Origin: Shewanella psychrotolerans
GTDB lineage: Bacteria > Pseudomonadota > Gammaproteobacteria > Enterobacterales > Shewanellaceae
Assembly (NCBI RefSeq): GCF_019457595.1
Contig: NZ_CP080419.1
Location: 2,170,001 to 2,234,000 of the forward strand
Reading direction: 5' to 3'
DNA: 64,000 bases
Shown: in pieces, positions 27,483 to 35,970 of the stretch
Layout of the letters: every line of letters begins with the position of its first letter
How positions within the stretch are numbered: position 1 is the stretch's first letter
Program-made: the position numbers and the translations under genes
The notes under the pieces: model-generated
Databases searched by the model: none
Told to the model about the DNA's origin: nothing
Seen by the model: the letters and a program-made list of their open reading frames with translations, nothing else

Positions 27483-28352
27483 CTACAAATTAAATGGTTT
27501 AGCATTTTTTATAGTATCTTCCTCTAGTTTATCTAGTCTGATTTTAAATTCAGTTACACATTTTCGCCTCAGGCTTCTCAGCTCATCAAAAAAAGGTTGG
27601 TAGTCCTTTATTGCCATAAATGCTACACCTTTATTGAACTCGGAGGATGCTGAAACAATTAATAGGTGGTTGCCTTTTAATGGGGTTATATTGTCATTAT
27701 GTTCTATACTGGAGAAGTTATTTAGAAGTTGAAGCAAATCGTTCATGTTTGAATATAAGGCAGTTATCCAAATGTGATCCAACTTATCTTCACTAAAGTT
27801 GATATCAGTGAATATAATTGATTTAATCTCTTTTTTCTTTTTATAAATATACTTTGGATCACCAAAGCGATCAAATATTGCATCTATCACTACACCCTCT
27901 GCAACGTCACTATACTTTTTACGAACAGTAATAGCTGTTATACTATTATTTGAATTCAACAAAATATTGACATCGTTATAGGGTTCAAGCAGAGTAACAA
28001 TCTTATAATTCAGTTTGTAGAAATCGCTTATACCTAGATTACTAGTAAAAGCTTCAGGGAATGTTTTTTTAAATTCATTTATCTGCTCTTGGTGAGGCTT
28101 GCGACAAAAATCTAAAGCATTACCGATATTTACATTCTCGTTTAATCCTGTTTGTATTATCTCACCATTGCTTAACACTATTTCTCTAGCTTTAATTTCA
28201 GCTATTTTATTCCCAAGGGAGATGCTCCCGATAGTAAAGGTTTCAGGTGAGTTACCAGTTATTTTACTAGTGTTGTTAGCGCTTGATTGGATAGAGAATG
28301 AAACTGCTAATATGATTCCGAAGACCTTAATAATCTTCCTAGAATAATTCAT
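27483..28352 (-). CDS. secreted protein of unknown function (pair member A)
   Basis: 289 residues with a signal peptide (MNYSRKIIKVFGIILAVSFSIQSSA-NN). The mature part has the TIGSISLGNKI motif, Cys in DFCRKP and RRKCVTE, and a basic C-terminal helix. Similar length, export signal and N-terminal motif make it a likely distant paralogue of the next gene. A convergent function in the envelope or as secreted effectors is possible but not shown by the sequence. Confidence 0.68.
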   Translation of the reverse strand: MNYSRKIIKVFGIILAVSFSIQSSANNTSKITGNSPETFTIGSISLGNKIAEIKAREIVLSNGEIIQTGLNENVNIGNALDFCRKPHQEQINEFKKTFPEAFTSNLGISDFYKLNYKIVTLLEPYNDVNILLNSNNSITAITVRKKYSDVAEGVVIDAIFDRFGDPKYIYKKKKEIKSIIFTDINFSEDKLDHIWITALYSNMNDLLQLLNNFSSIEHNDNITPLKGNHLLIVSASSEFNKGVAFMAIKDYQPFFDELRSLRRKCVTEFKIRLDKLEEDTIKNAKPFNL

Positions 28353-28487
28353 TTCATGACTCCTTGTCTTTTATGATGAAATTAGCATTCAGTTTATAAT
28401 TAAAAAGGATAGTTCAGTAATAACCATTATGCAATGTTCATGCAATTTTTGATTAACTTAAAGAAGTGTATCAGTCCGCAAAAGTTA

Positions 28488-29138
28488 TCAGCTATCATTT
28501 TTCATGTACTTCTGTAGTGTTTTCTGGTCAATCTGAAGGTTTTTACCGGCATTACTCCAAGTCCCAAATTGGCGTTTCGCAGCCCTTGCTAGCTCATACT
28601 TAAAAAGCTTGTCTAATTCATCTTTTGTCGTATTAGACAAGTCACCAAAATTAAATTTGGTTCCTTCATTCTCCTCAATGTTATCAAACTCTTGTAGCGA
28701 GCAGATGGCTTTGGAAAGTGCTTCAGTCGGGCTATAGCTATTCATGTATGCACAGGTAATAAAAGCAAGCTTCTTCAGGTCTCGAAGATTGCCAGCCAAT
28801 GACGGCTCTAATAGTTTATTCAATTGTCTAGATATCGGCACGTCATTTGGCAAATTCGGATTGATGTTTACTTCTCCCCATATTTTTTCCAGTCGTCTGG
28901 TAAGTCTTCTCTACAGACCCTCAGCGGAGGGATTGTGATTATTAGCATGGAGATCCGGTCAAAGAAATCGGCATCTAAAGTAGTGGCTAGTTCCTTAATG
29001 GTTTTATTACTTGCGCAAACCAATTCAAAGTCAGATGTTTCTTCCTTGTCACTTCCAACTGAACGATAGTAGCGGCGATTCATTTCTGAAGTAGAAGCTT
29101 TGCCTAAATTTGGATCTATTACTTCTGAGAGGCATAGC
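28488..29138 (-). pseudogene. sigma-54 activator (NtrC/RtcR-like AAA+) remnant
   Basis: Right to left on the - strand: a weakened Walker B region LCLSEVIDP, then YYRSVGSDKEETSDFELVCA, then LIITIPPLRVCREDLPDDW, a frameshift near 28,860, and GNLRDLKKLAFITCAYM, ending in a Fis/HTH-like tail. The N-terminal half with Walker A is absent. The SDKE-TSDF pattern recalls RtcR more than NtrC. Because Walker A is gone, it cannot be active. Confidence 0.68.
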
Positions 29139-29146
29139 TAGAAGTT

Positions 29147-29162
29147 GGACATTTCCGAGTTA
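29147..29162 (+). repeat. GGACATTT-CGAGTTA motif, copy 1
   Basis: GGACATTTCCGAGTTA, one base different from the copies at 29848-29863 and 31499-31514. All are intergenic and in the same orientation. Confidence 0.5.
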
Positions 29163-29301
29163 CGATCTATAAATCATTCTAGTTTTTCGGGTTACTTCTC
29201 GTATTGCAAGCGCACGACCAGCTTAAATGTGGCTGGTCAATCATGTCCGCCTCAAGGTAACGTCACTTTAGCAAATGTCCTATATTAGAATTTTTGCATT
29301 A

Positions 29302-29583
29302 TTAAGGTAATATATTATCTAGGTGTAGTTCTAGAACCGTACTAGATATGAATATCCGTGTTATTATCTTGTAACTAGAGCCATTTAGATGGACGATACT
29401 TCCCTCAGTATTTTTACTCTGTAGTTCTTTAGAATTAATAATGCAGCTAGGCGAACCACTTAAAAAAACAAGTTTGTACGTTTCTGGAATTGGATGAATT
29501 GTAATGATGTTGATCTTTCCCTGATGTTTCTTAATTCGATTCTTAACATCATTTAAATAGTTCTGACTTTGCTTACTTAACAT
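29302..29583 (-). CDS. small hypothetical protein
   Basis: 93 residues starting MLSKQSQNYLNDVKNRIKKH, with a basic coiled N-terminus and a beta-rich remainder. AAGGA six bases upstream of the ATG is a good ribosome site. A TTGATAATCATTT stretch directly upstream resembles the core of a Fur box. No family recognised. Confidence 0.5.
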   Translation of the reverse strand: MLSKQSQNYLNDVKNRIKKHQGKINIITIHPIPETYKLVFLSGSPSCIINSKELQSKNTEGSIVHLNGSSYKIITRIFISSTVLELHLDNILP

Positions 29584-29847
29584 ATATTTCCTTATATTTA
29601 TTGATAATCATTTAGTTTGGTTAAAACAGTTTTGAATTGATTGCACATTTTGTTCGGACATTAAAATACCTCCTTATTGAAAAAGAATAATTTTTTTAGA
29701 AGATGTAAGGGTAGTGACGAGGGTAGTTTGAATATAAGAATAGAAGCTCATGTTCTATAATGACATAAACACGCTGCAAATACAAGTGGTTCTCATTTGC
29801 GTTAATTCTGAATAATAGAGAAGACCGCTCGCTCTCAGACAATTATT

Positions 29848-29863
29848 GGACATTTTCGAGTTA
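29848..29863 (+). repeat. GGACATTT-CGAGTTA motif, copy 2
   Basis: GGACATTTTCGAGTTA followed by AAGCCTTAACTCTAA. The 29584-29907 gap contains this and the Fur-like stretch but no gene I can support. Confidence 0.55.
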
Positions 29864-29907
29864 AAGCCTTAACTCTAACATGTCAGTTTCGGATAAAAAT
29901 TTCTATG

Positions 29908-30008
29908 GGATAACGCCGCCATCAACTGCGTAGCAACATGGCACGTCTGTGTGCGGCACGCACAAAGCGTGACAAGTTGCGGAGTCAGATTGCATGGCCT
30001 TGTTATGC
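29908..30008 (-). repeat. attC-like integron recombination site
   Basis: A 101-base imperfect palindrome whose two halves pair over about 45 positions, with extra unpaired bases as in attC. On the - strand it runs from GCATAACAAGGCC, right at the stop of the AbiTii-like gene, to GGCGTTATCC. A GTTATGCC core also stands directly before that gene (30,991-30,998). Core-gene-attC is the exact layout of an integron cassette. The cores vary from RYYYAAC/GTTRRRY at one or two positions. Confidence 0.65.
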
Positions 30009-30977
30009 TGTTGTTTGTTGAAGTTCTACTTCTTGTTTTAATGACATAAGATCCCCAACTATCATGTAGGTATATACAACGTAACGATCGGCCTCCATCT
30101 TTGTAACAATCTCAGAGTGAGAACCTTTTTGAGCTGCTTGAAAAACTGCATCCAGCCGTTCACCTAGGAACTTCATATGAGAGCCAACAATATCTTGAAA
30201 GCGCTCTGAACTTGAATGCTCTTCGGCATAAGCTACCAATCGATTAATATATGCGTCTGGACCAAGCTTAATTACTTTTTCTTTCCCACGTACATCTATT
30301 TTTGCATCTTCTCTTGCTGGATATAAGGCATCAGCTAAGTCTTGCAGGACTCTGCGACAGCTATGAACAGCATTCGACCAATCTTCAGAGTTCTCTGATT
30401 CAAGATTATCGTAAATAGCTGAGAACTTTTGCAGTGAAGCCGGTACTAGATCAGCAATATTGTTATCAACTAGCAGCCGAATTCGAGAGAAACTATCTTC
30501 TGTGGCGATAGAATATTTCAACTCATAATACATATCACTGAGATATTTATAGATAAATGCTCTTCGTTGACCGGTTAAGACTGATGAATCACTTATTGAT
30601 TTAGATAATTGTATTCTTTCTCCGGCATGTGCCGAGCGTTTTAAGCTTTCTCTATTAGTTTCAAGTCTACTTTCTAGGTTTTCAATTGATTCTAGCTTTG
30701 CGTAGCTTTTAACTTCACCATCTTTATTTTTTCTGTAAATACGACCAGCTTTATCAGCTAGTCGCCATACTTCTTTAGATACGCCGTCAGGATCCGAAGG
30801 GTAACCCCCAACCTCATAAAGAAAAATATTTTGCATATCTAAGTCGCCGCTTATTCGAGCTATTCGGCTAGCCTTTAGCGCAATAGAAGTTAAAGTGGCC
30901 TCCGATAGCTCCAATTCTCTAAGAGCTTCATCAGCTAATGTTAAAGCTTCTTTAGCAATTTCAGATTTACTTGCCAT
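30003..30977 (-). CDS. AbiTii-like abortive-infection domain protein in an integron-type cassette
   Basis: 324 residues, mostly helical, no signal peptide. The N-terminal 70 residues (LADEALRELELSEATLTSIA, later SGDLDMQNIFLYEVGGYPSD) have the K-x-LA...GD...E-x-x-GYP pattern of the AbiTii domain found in phage-defence proteins. The central part has AVHSCRRVLQDLADALYP. The gene starts seven bases after an AGAGGG ribosome site and 14 bases from a cassette core, and an attC-like site overlaps its end. A defence role is inferred from domain and context. Confidence 0.65.
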   Translation of the reverse strand: MASKSEIAKEALTLADEALRELELSEATLTSIALKASRIARISGDLDMQNIFLYEVGGYPSDPDGVSKEVWRLADKAGRIYRKNKDGEVKSYAKLESIENLESRLETNRESLKRSAHAGERIQLSKSISDSSVLTGQRRAFIYKYLSDMYYELKYSIATEDSFSRIRLLVDNNIADLVPASLQKFSAIYDNLESENSEDWSNAVHSCRRVLQDLADALYPAREDAKIDVRGKEKVIKLGPDAYINRLVAYAEEHSSSERFQDIVGSHMKFLGERLDAVFQAAQKGSHSEIVTKMEADRYVVYTYMIVGDLMSLKQEVELQQTTA

Positions 30978-31012
30978 ATATTCCCTCTAAGGCATAACAA
31001 CTTATTAGCGAG

Positions 31013-31042
31013 ACCTTGTAAGGTACGCTACCTTGTAAGGTA
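31013..31042. repeat. two palindromic ACCTTGTAAGGTA units
   Basis: ACCTTGTAAGGTA occurs twice, four bases apart. Each unit is itself a near-perfect palindrome. It lies 36-65 bases upstream of the AbiTii-like start and could be a double operator. It is outside the cassette boundary. Confidence 0.5.
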
Positions 31043-31360
31043 GGAGACCAAGCATGTATAAACATACTAGCAAGACTCAAAAAAAATTATCGTAAATCAT
31101 ACAGTAAGGTAAATACGGCCTCAGCACAATGCGAACAGGGTGATGTATCGGTTCAACACATCCCTGATCTTCGTAGAGTTATCGAAATTACAGATTACGA
31201 CAATGGTGTACCAACCAAGCACACGTTAGAGTTATATAAAACCAATCGTATTGACTGCTACAGAGTAATAGTCGATGGCAAGCTTTGGAAAGAACATATT
31301 GGGTGGAGCAACATTCTTGCAGGCATTAGAAAAGCACTACCAAGATTATCTAGAGAATAG
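31022..31360 (+). pseudogene. start-less fragment of a conserved-looking protein
   Basis: The frame is open for 112 codons and ends RRVIEITDYDNGVPTKHTLE... NRIDCYRVIVDGKLWKEH, IGWSNILAGIRKALPRLSRE. No ATG, GTG or TTG is available in frame. An ATG at 31054 in another frame would join it if one base were lost at the A-run 31079-31086, so a frameshift has probably broken it. The C-terminal part looks well formed. I recall no function. Confidence 0.5.
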
Positions 31361-31375
31361 TAAGCCTCTAGAACA

Positions 31376-31401
31376 GTAGACACTTTGTAGCATTACTAAA
31401 A
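31376..31401 (+). repeat. dispersed intergenic motif, copy 3
   Basis: GTAGACACTTTGTAGCATTA followed by CTAAAA, related to 18648-18670 and 21382-21400. Confidence 0.45.
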
Positions 31402-31530
31402 TTAGGTCAACAGTCCAATACCAAGCAGAGCTAGTTCAGCCATGCGAAACAAGGAAAGGGGCATAAGTGAGTCAGCGCAGACTCGCTGACTCGAAAATGG
31501 ACATTTTCGAGTTAGGACTGTTGCTCTAAT
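31401..31530. repeat. 130-bp inverted-repeat element with internal hairpins
   Basis: ATTAGGTCAACAGTCC (31401-31416) pairs with GGACTGTTGCTCTAAT (31515-31530). Inside are a perfect nine-base stem GAGTCAGCG/CGCTGACTC (31,470-31,493) and TCGAAAATG-GA-CATTTTCGA (31,491-31,510), giving a three-way-junction shape. The third copy of GGACATTTTCGAGTTA is at 31499-31514. It looks like a small non-autonomous element or structured RNA. Confidence 0.5.
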
Positions 31531-31627
31531 GACAGCATTTCAGATTACCAAAAGTATGAAAAAGCTCTAAACCAGCGGCCAGTTTTACTTGACCACTACA
31601 GACTGCTTCCCTCCAGAGTGAATGATT

Positions 31628-32152
31628 TCACTCTTTTTTACTGCTAAAAATTTGATTAATCCAATCAGCACATATCTGGATGTAAAGTACAGCACCTTGA
31701 TACAAATCATTACTGCCATGCGCGGCTGCATTTCTCATGATTGGTAGTAGCTCTATCATGTCTTCAACGTACATATCAGGGTTAAGCTCATCATACTCAA
31801 TATGCCTGAATCCACTATCTTTTACCCAGCCACTTCTTATGGCGCGCTTTATTAGCTTGGGGAAAGGCCATTTCTTCTTGCCTGTTTTAACCTTTAGAGC
31901 ATGTTCAATAAGGATGTAAGTTTTGAGTTTTACGACAGGATCTAATGAGTATGAGTACCATGTATAAATGGCTAGATTCTTGGTTACATTAAATTGAGAC
32001 TGAATTTCCTCTGGCACTCCAGCAATTAGCGTGATTTCATCAAGAGCCGAGTAGAGGCATTCAAGAGTAAACCTTGTACCTGTAACTTGCTCCAAAAGCG
32101 CGTGTCTTTCATCTGGCTTGTTTATTTCACTGAACTTTATAAATTCTTCCAT
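31628..32152 (-). CDS. HEPN-like protein (RNAAAH motif)
   Basis: 174 residues, helical, cytoplasmic. Near the C-terminus LLPIMRNAAAHGSNDLYQGA has Arg140 and His145, the R-x4-H pattern of HEPN RNases. The N-terminal region is unlike the HEPN protein at 20507. No antitoxin-like partner adjoins. It may be a defence or toxin protein; some HEPN-like proteins of this size are only structural homologues, so catalysis is uncertain. Confidence 0.52.
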   Translation of the reverse strand: MEEFIKFSEINKPDERHALLEQVTGTRFTLECLYSALDEITLIAGVPEEIQSQFNVTKNLAIYTWYSYSLDPVVKLKTYILIEHALKVKTGKKKWPFPKLIKRAIRSGWVKDSGFRHIEYDELNPDMYVEDMIELLPIMRNAAAHGSNDLYQGAVLYIQICADWINQIFSSKKE

Positions 32153-32452
32153 AATCTATTCTTTGTAGGTATCACTTTCAAATAAGAGGGCATAAGTGTG
32201 TGTTCAATGAAAGCCGAGCCATGAGCGCACATGTGGTGCCCAACGATTGATATCAGGTGTCATAATTAGGGTTTTATATGTCTTGTGGCTGAGCATCAAC
32301 ACGAAACATTTAGTGGATGTCAGCATATTCCCTCAAATAACTGTTAGCAATACTACATCTGACCTACCTAGTTTGCCGTAAACTCCAAAACCGATTGAAA
32401 CCAATAATGCCCAAGCTTTATACAAGTGCTTTTATTAGCAGACAAGTGACTT

Positions 32453-32686
32453 TTACTTATCAGTGTCAGCTAAACAAACATTGTCTCGATACCGGGTATT
32501 GAGCTGCTTTATATTAGCTCTGTGGAGGATTTCCGCTCGTAGGATAGTGATTGAGTTTGCAGCATGTACGCCAATGCTATTTTTTCCCATATTGATCACT
32601 TCTATAGGTGGCAATTGATTGCCATCAACATCATAGATGTTATCAAGGTACAGTGATTCGCCTTCAGCACGTGTAAGTATTAGCAT
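32453..32686 (-). CDS. CsrA/RsmA-like RNA-binding regulator (copy 2)
   Basis: 77 residues starting MLILTRAEGESLYLDNIYDV; the Arg in ILRAEILHRA matches the RNA-binding Arg of CsrA. It shares the NIYD-x-(D/E)GN-x-LPPI loop with copy 1 (4228-4458), and about 40 bases upstream are nearly the same in both, so they come from one mobile-element lineage. A longer frame upstream lacks a ribosome site and gives a leader not seen in copy 1, so ATG 32686 is chosen. It lies 1.5 kb upstream of the second tnsA. Confidence 0.82.
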   Translation of the reverse strand: MLILTRAEGESLYLDNIYDVDGNQLPPIEVINMGKNSIGVHAANSITILRAEILHRANIKQLNTRYRDNVCLADTDK

Positions 32687-32689
32687 TAT

Positions 32690-32699
32690 ACGTCCTTGT
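32690..32699 (-). promoter_or_regulatory. CsrA-type binding site over the ribosome binding site of copy 2
   Basis: The same ACAAGGACGT decamer as before copy 1, at the same distance from the ATG. Confidence 0.6.
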
Positions 32700-32922
32700 T
32701 TAATGTGTAGAGCTATTAGTGTAGAACACAAAGAAAAATAAGCATAATACACTGGCGCTCCCTCTCTCAGGGTAACCTGTTGGTAAGTATGGTTTTTAAC
32801 CAAACAGGTGTAACTGATTGAGATTTTGACAGGCATTAGTAATACGCAATAATTCTAACGATAAGCATCGAATCTTGAACGGTAACCTCACCACTTACCA
32901 ACAACTTAATTCCTATTGCCAA

Positions 32923-33492
32923 TCATTGTTCTTTCTGGCGACTACATTCTCTTGTAAAAACTTGAATCACCCTTTTATCCGGTATCACCATAGTTTTATC
33001 ATTAGAAGGCAAGTAAAAAACTGTCTTGTTATCGCGATATCTAAGTAGGTTTCCGCAGTGACTCACAAACTGACCATCAGCACCCTCAACCTGAATGATG
33101 TGATTGCCATCTTTCTTGTAATTCTCTGAGTTTGCTCGCGCAGAATGATGCACGACCAGCATGAGCAGTATGAGCCCCAAAGGACTTAGGGTTAACAACA
33201 CAACGGTTGAATTGAATCGATTCGGAAGCATTTGAATTAAGAGGTGTGAATAGTTGCTTATAGCCGCCGCTAATAAACTGCTCAACAAGGAAAGGATAAC
33301 TACTGCGACGAGATTTCTAGCTGCAATTGACGTTAAGTACATGCCCCCAATCGTCAGGTAATCGAGAGGCGAACCAAGAAGCTCGTAGTAGGACAAATGA
33401 AAAGCCTCTAGAAACGAGGCGTCATAAATGAACCCTATCACGTATGTGATGGTAATCACCGCAGACAAAGCAAAACTAGCTAGTTTGAGCAT
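32923..33492 (-). CDS. four-helix membrane protein of unknown function
   Basis: 189 residues. Hydrophobic segments lie near residues 5-24, 46-66, 62-83 and 97-115. A hydrophilic C-terminal domain of about 70 residues follows (from SARANSENYKK), with Cys in SHCGNLL and TRECSRQ. It sits between the csrA-like gene and the right Tn7-like module. No family recognised. Confidence 0.6.
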   Translation of the reverse strand: MLKLASFALSAVITITYVIGFIYDASFLEAFHLSYYELLGSPLDYLTIGGMYLTSIAARNLVAVVILSLLSSLLAAAISNYSHLLIQMLPNRFNSTVVLLTLSPLGLILLMLVVHHSARANSENYKKDGNHIIQVEGADGQFVSHCGNLLRYRDNKTVFYLPSNDKTMVIPDKRVIQVFTRECSRQKEQ

Positions 33493-34235
33493 GTTCCTAA
33501 TCCCTTAATGACATGTTGGCCGATAGCCTAAAGCGCCCTTGCGATTGTGTAAACCACTACTGTTCGCACATCTCTATATCCCTTTCTGCTTTCTTCTACA
33601 TATCCTCTTAAGCGTGTTAAGAGTCATGGGCGCAGTTTTGTTTTTTTGAAACAGCAACTAGAGCGGTTCAAAATTTGATCAATCATAAATTAAAAACACC
33701 TATCTAGACAGCTAGTTGAAGAGCACTTTCAAAAATTAAGAATATTTAATGTAGAAAAATGCCTATTTTGAGATGAAAAACGAACGGGGCCACTTAGAAA
33801 AATAAACATTGACTGCTAAGTCTTTAAAGCAGAAAGAAAAACTTATTCACAGCATATTCACTCCGGTTGCGTGAGTAAATTGTCAGACTGCTATTTTGTA
33901 ACAAAACATTAAAAATAAACAAGCAGACAAAAGCATATAAAACAATCACTTAGAGTATTTGGCTTTATTTGGTTTCAAAAAATTTCGAAGTCTGATTTAG
34001 TGTTTTTATCCACAAAATATTTTGAGGTTGGGTGTAACAGTAAACATAAATGTGTCGTAATACGCGGACTTAAAAATTTTCTAATGTTTTTTTGAAATTT
34101 TTAGAGGCTGATTTTTCGGAGGTTTTTTTGATTTTTTGTCGTTGGAGGCGGTAAGCCCCCAAAAACTGAGTTAAACACCTGTTTACGTGCCAATAGGCTA
34201 CTATTTGTTCAGCGCGACATGATGAGGAAAAAAAA
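33493..34235. other. AT-rich region expected to hold the transposon end upstream of tnsA
   Basis: Tn7-like elements have their right end, with several TnsB sites, just before tnsA. The 740 bases are AT-rich; AAAAATAAACA occurs at about 33,800 and 33,910, and GACTGCTA twice. A CTCTTAA-TTAAGAG hairpin is at 33,605-33,623. I could not define the terminal bases or a target duplication. Confidence 0.4.
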
Positions 34236-34844
34236 TTGAATACGCGACGTTTACCCAGAATGCGGAGAGGACGTAACGTAACATGGATGTTCAGTGCCAA
34301 GAATGACAAGTCGGTTTTTACTGACTCATTCTTAGAGCAGTCCTATGCCTATCTGCTCGAGTTATCTACAGAGGTAAAGCATTATGCTACTCAACCAGAG
34401 AGCATGAAAATCAAGGTTGATGGCAGAACATTAAGCTATACCCCTGACTTTTTGGTCGAAGACCATGACGGGTACTCTTACTACGTCGAAGTTCATCATT
34501 CCAACTTCATTGATCAAGCGTTTTTGTCCAAGATGGAAGCGGTTCGCAAGTTTATCAGTCTAAACACCCCATCAAATTTTATTATCATTACCGAGCATGA
34601 TTTGCCGGTTGAGGTCGCATTAAACCTAAAACTCATTTCCAACGACAGAAATGCGAAAGCGTTACCATTTCTTGAAGTAAACGCCCTTCCCGTTGAGCTG
34701 ACGTTTGGTGAGCTCTATTCAATTTTGACCCCCTTAAGCTCGGATCCAAGCGGGGCCATCTATGAGTTACTTGCTAGAAAGGCTTATCTCTTCGAAGCAT
34801 CACAGACATTAAACCCTAATTCTGTCTTGAGGAGGGCTAACTGA
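34236..34844 (+). CDS. tnsA: TnsA-like endonuclease of a second Tn7-like module
   Basis: 202 residues. TnsA cuts the 5' ends of the transposon, giving cut-and-paste transposition with TnsB. The restriction-fold motifs are visible: Glu in DSFLEQSYAYLLEL and Asp in LSYTPDFLVEDHDGY, then YYVEVHHSNF. The usual E-x-K ends here in E-V-H, so the catalytic Lys is replaced. A TTG start at 34236 has GAGG eight bases upstream; an ATG eight codons later has no ribosome site. The stop overlaps the tnsB start (TGATG). Confidence 0.82.
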   Translation: MNTRRLPRMRRGRNVTWMFSAKNDKSVFTDSFLEQSYAYLLELSTEVKHYATQPESMKIKVDGRTLSYTPDFLVEDHDGYSYYVEVHHSNFIDQAFLSKMEAVRKFISLNTPSNFIIITEHDLPVEVALNLKLISNDRNAKALPFLEVNALPVELTFGELYSILTPLSSDPSGAIYELLARKAYLFEASQTLNPNSVLRRAN

Positions 34845-35970
34845 TGATTCCACAAGCAGTGTCCTTTTCTGGTCGCTATCTAAATGAAGCGGGTGTGATG
34901 TTGACGCCTATTTTTGCCGATGAAGAAATGACTATTCTTGCTAAAGAAGATAATCAGGGGCAGCGGGAGTACATTAAAACATCACTATTTGCTCAGAAGT
35001 TGCTCAATGGTGATATACAGGAAGTTCTCCCACAGCGTGTAGCCCCTGTGATGACGAAGCAACAAGAAATAGCATTCAAACGAAAACTAGCTTACGTGAA
35101 AACACTACACGAGATAGTTAATGCTCTGGGGAAAGACCTCGCACCAACAACGCAAGCAGCCTTCGAAGAACTTAAGTCAAGGTTATTAGCCACTCAACCT
35201 GAGTTAGTCTATGACTGCATGCCCGGTAGAACGACCATTTGTAGTTATTGGCACACTTGGGTAACCAATGGTTACGATGACAATTCTTTGATGCCTAAGA
35301 AAAGAAAACAGTCTATTCGTCTAGATCCTATATCAGAAGAGTATCTTGAAGAAAGGATCTTTAAAGACTTCTGCAACGGGCAACACCATAACCTGACCGC
35401 TTGTTACAGAGCCTATAAGTCAGATGTCGATGGAGAGGATAACGAAATCAAGGCTGTTTCCCTTAGCACTTATCGCAGACGTGTACTGAACATGAGTGAA
35501 TTCGAACACAGACTGAAAGACCCAAACCTTCACCCGTCTGAACGCTCTAAGATATTCAGCACATTATGCAAGAAAATTAAGTTGAACTATGCTGGCGAAC
35601 GAATTGAAGTCGACCGAATGTCCCCCAACCTCTGCTTAATAGATGATGAGACTGGCTTACCAACAGAAAAGGTCGATATCTATATCGCCTTCGATGCGTA
35701 CAGCCGTGTTCCAGTTGGTGTGACACTGGAATTTGGTCAAGGTGAAAACAAAGAATCAGTGACAAGGTTGATCCAATCTATCTATGAGTCGGACAATTAT
35801 TTACCGACTAGTATAAAGCCCCATGAATTGGTAGCGGATAATGGATCTGGTTTTAACAACAGTATCTTTCATAAATTAGGTGAAGGTTTAGGCGTGACTG
35901 TTACATATAACCCCGCCTATTCACCAATGATGAAGCCATTTGTTGAATCGTTTAACAATACAATGCGTAA
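34844..35970 (+). pseudogene. tnsB: TnsB-like transposase truncated by an insertion sequence
   Basis: About 375 residues of true TnsB sequence. The N-terminal DNA-binding region is followed by all three catalytic acids: Asp in IEVDRM, Asp in LVADNGSGF and Glu in KPFVESFNNTMR. The frame runs into IS sequence at about 35,971 and stops at 35,992, so the barrel and C-terminal TnsC-contact domain are lost. No tnsC or tniQ follows; the rest of this module has been deleted or replaced. DNA identity with the left copy is moderate, so it is no recent duplication. Confidence 0.82.

Noticed and set aside
31401..31530. Second attC site
   Set aside because: Outer arms pair well but the core bases do not fit RYYYAAC/GTTRRRY and the inner arms fold separately, unlike attC.
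32686..32836. N-terminal extension of the second csrA-like gene
   Set aside because: No ribosome site, and the ATG at 32686 has the same leader as copy 1; the extra 50 codons cover its regulatory region.
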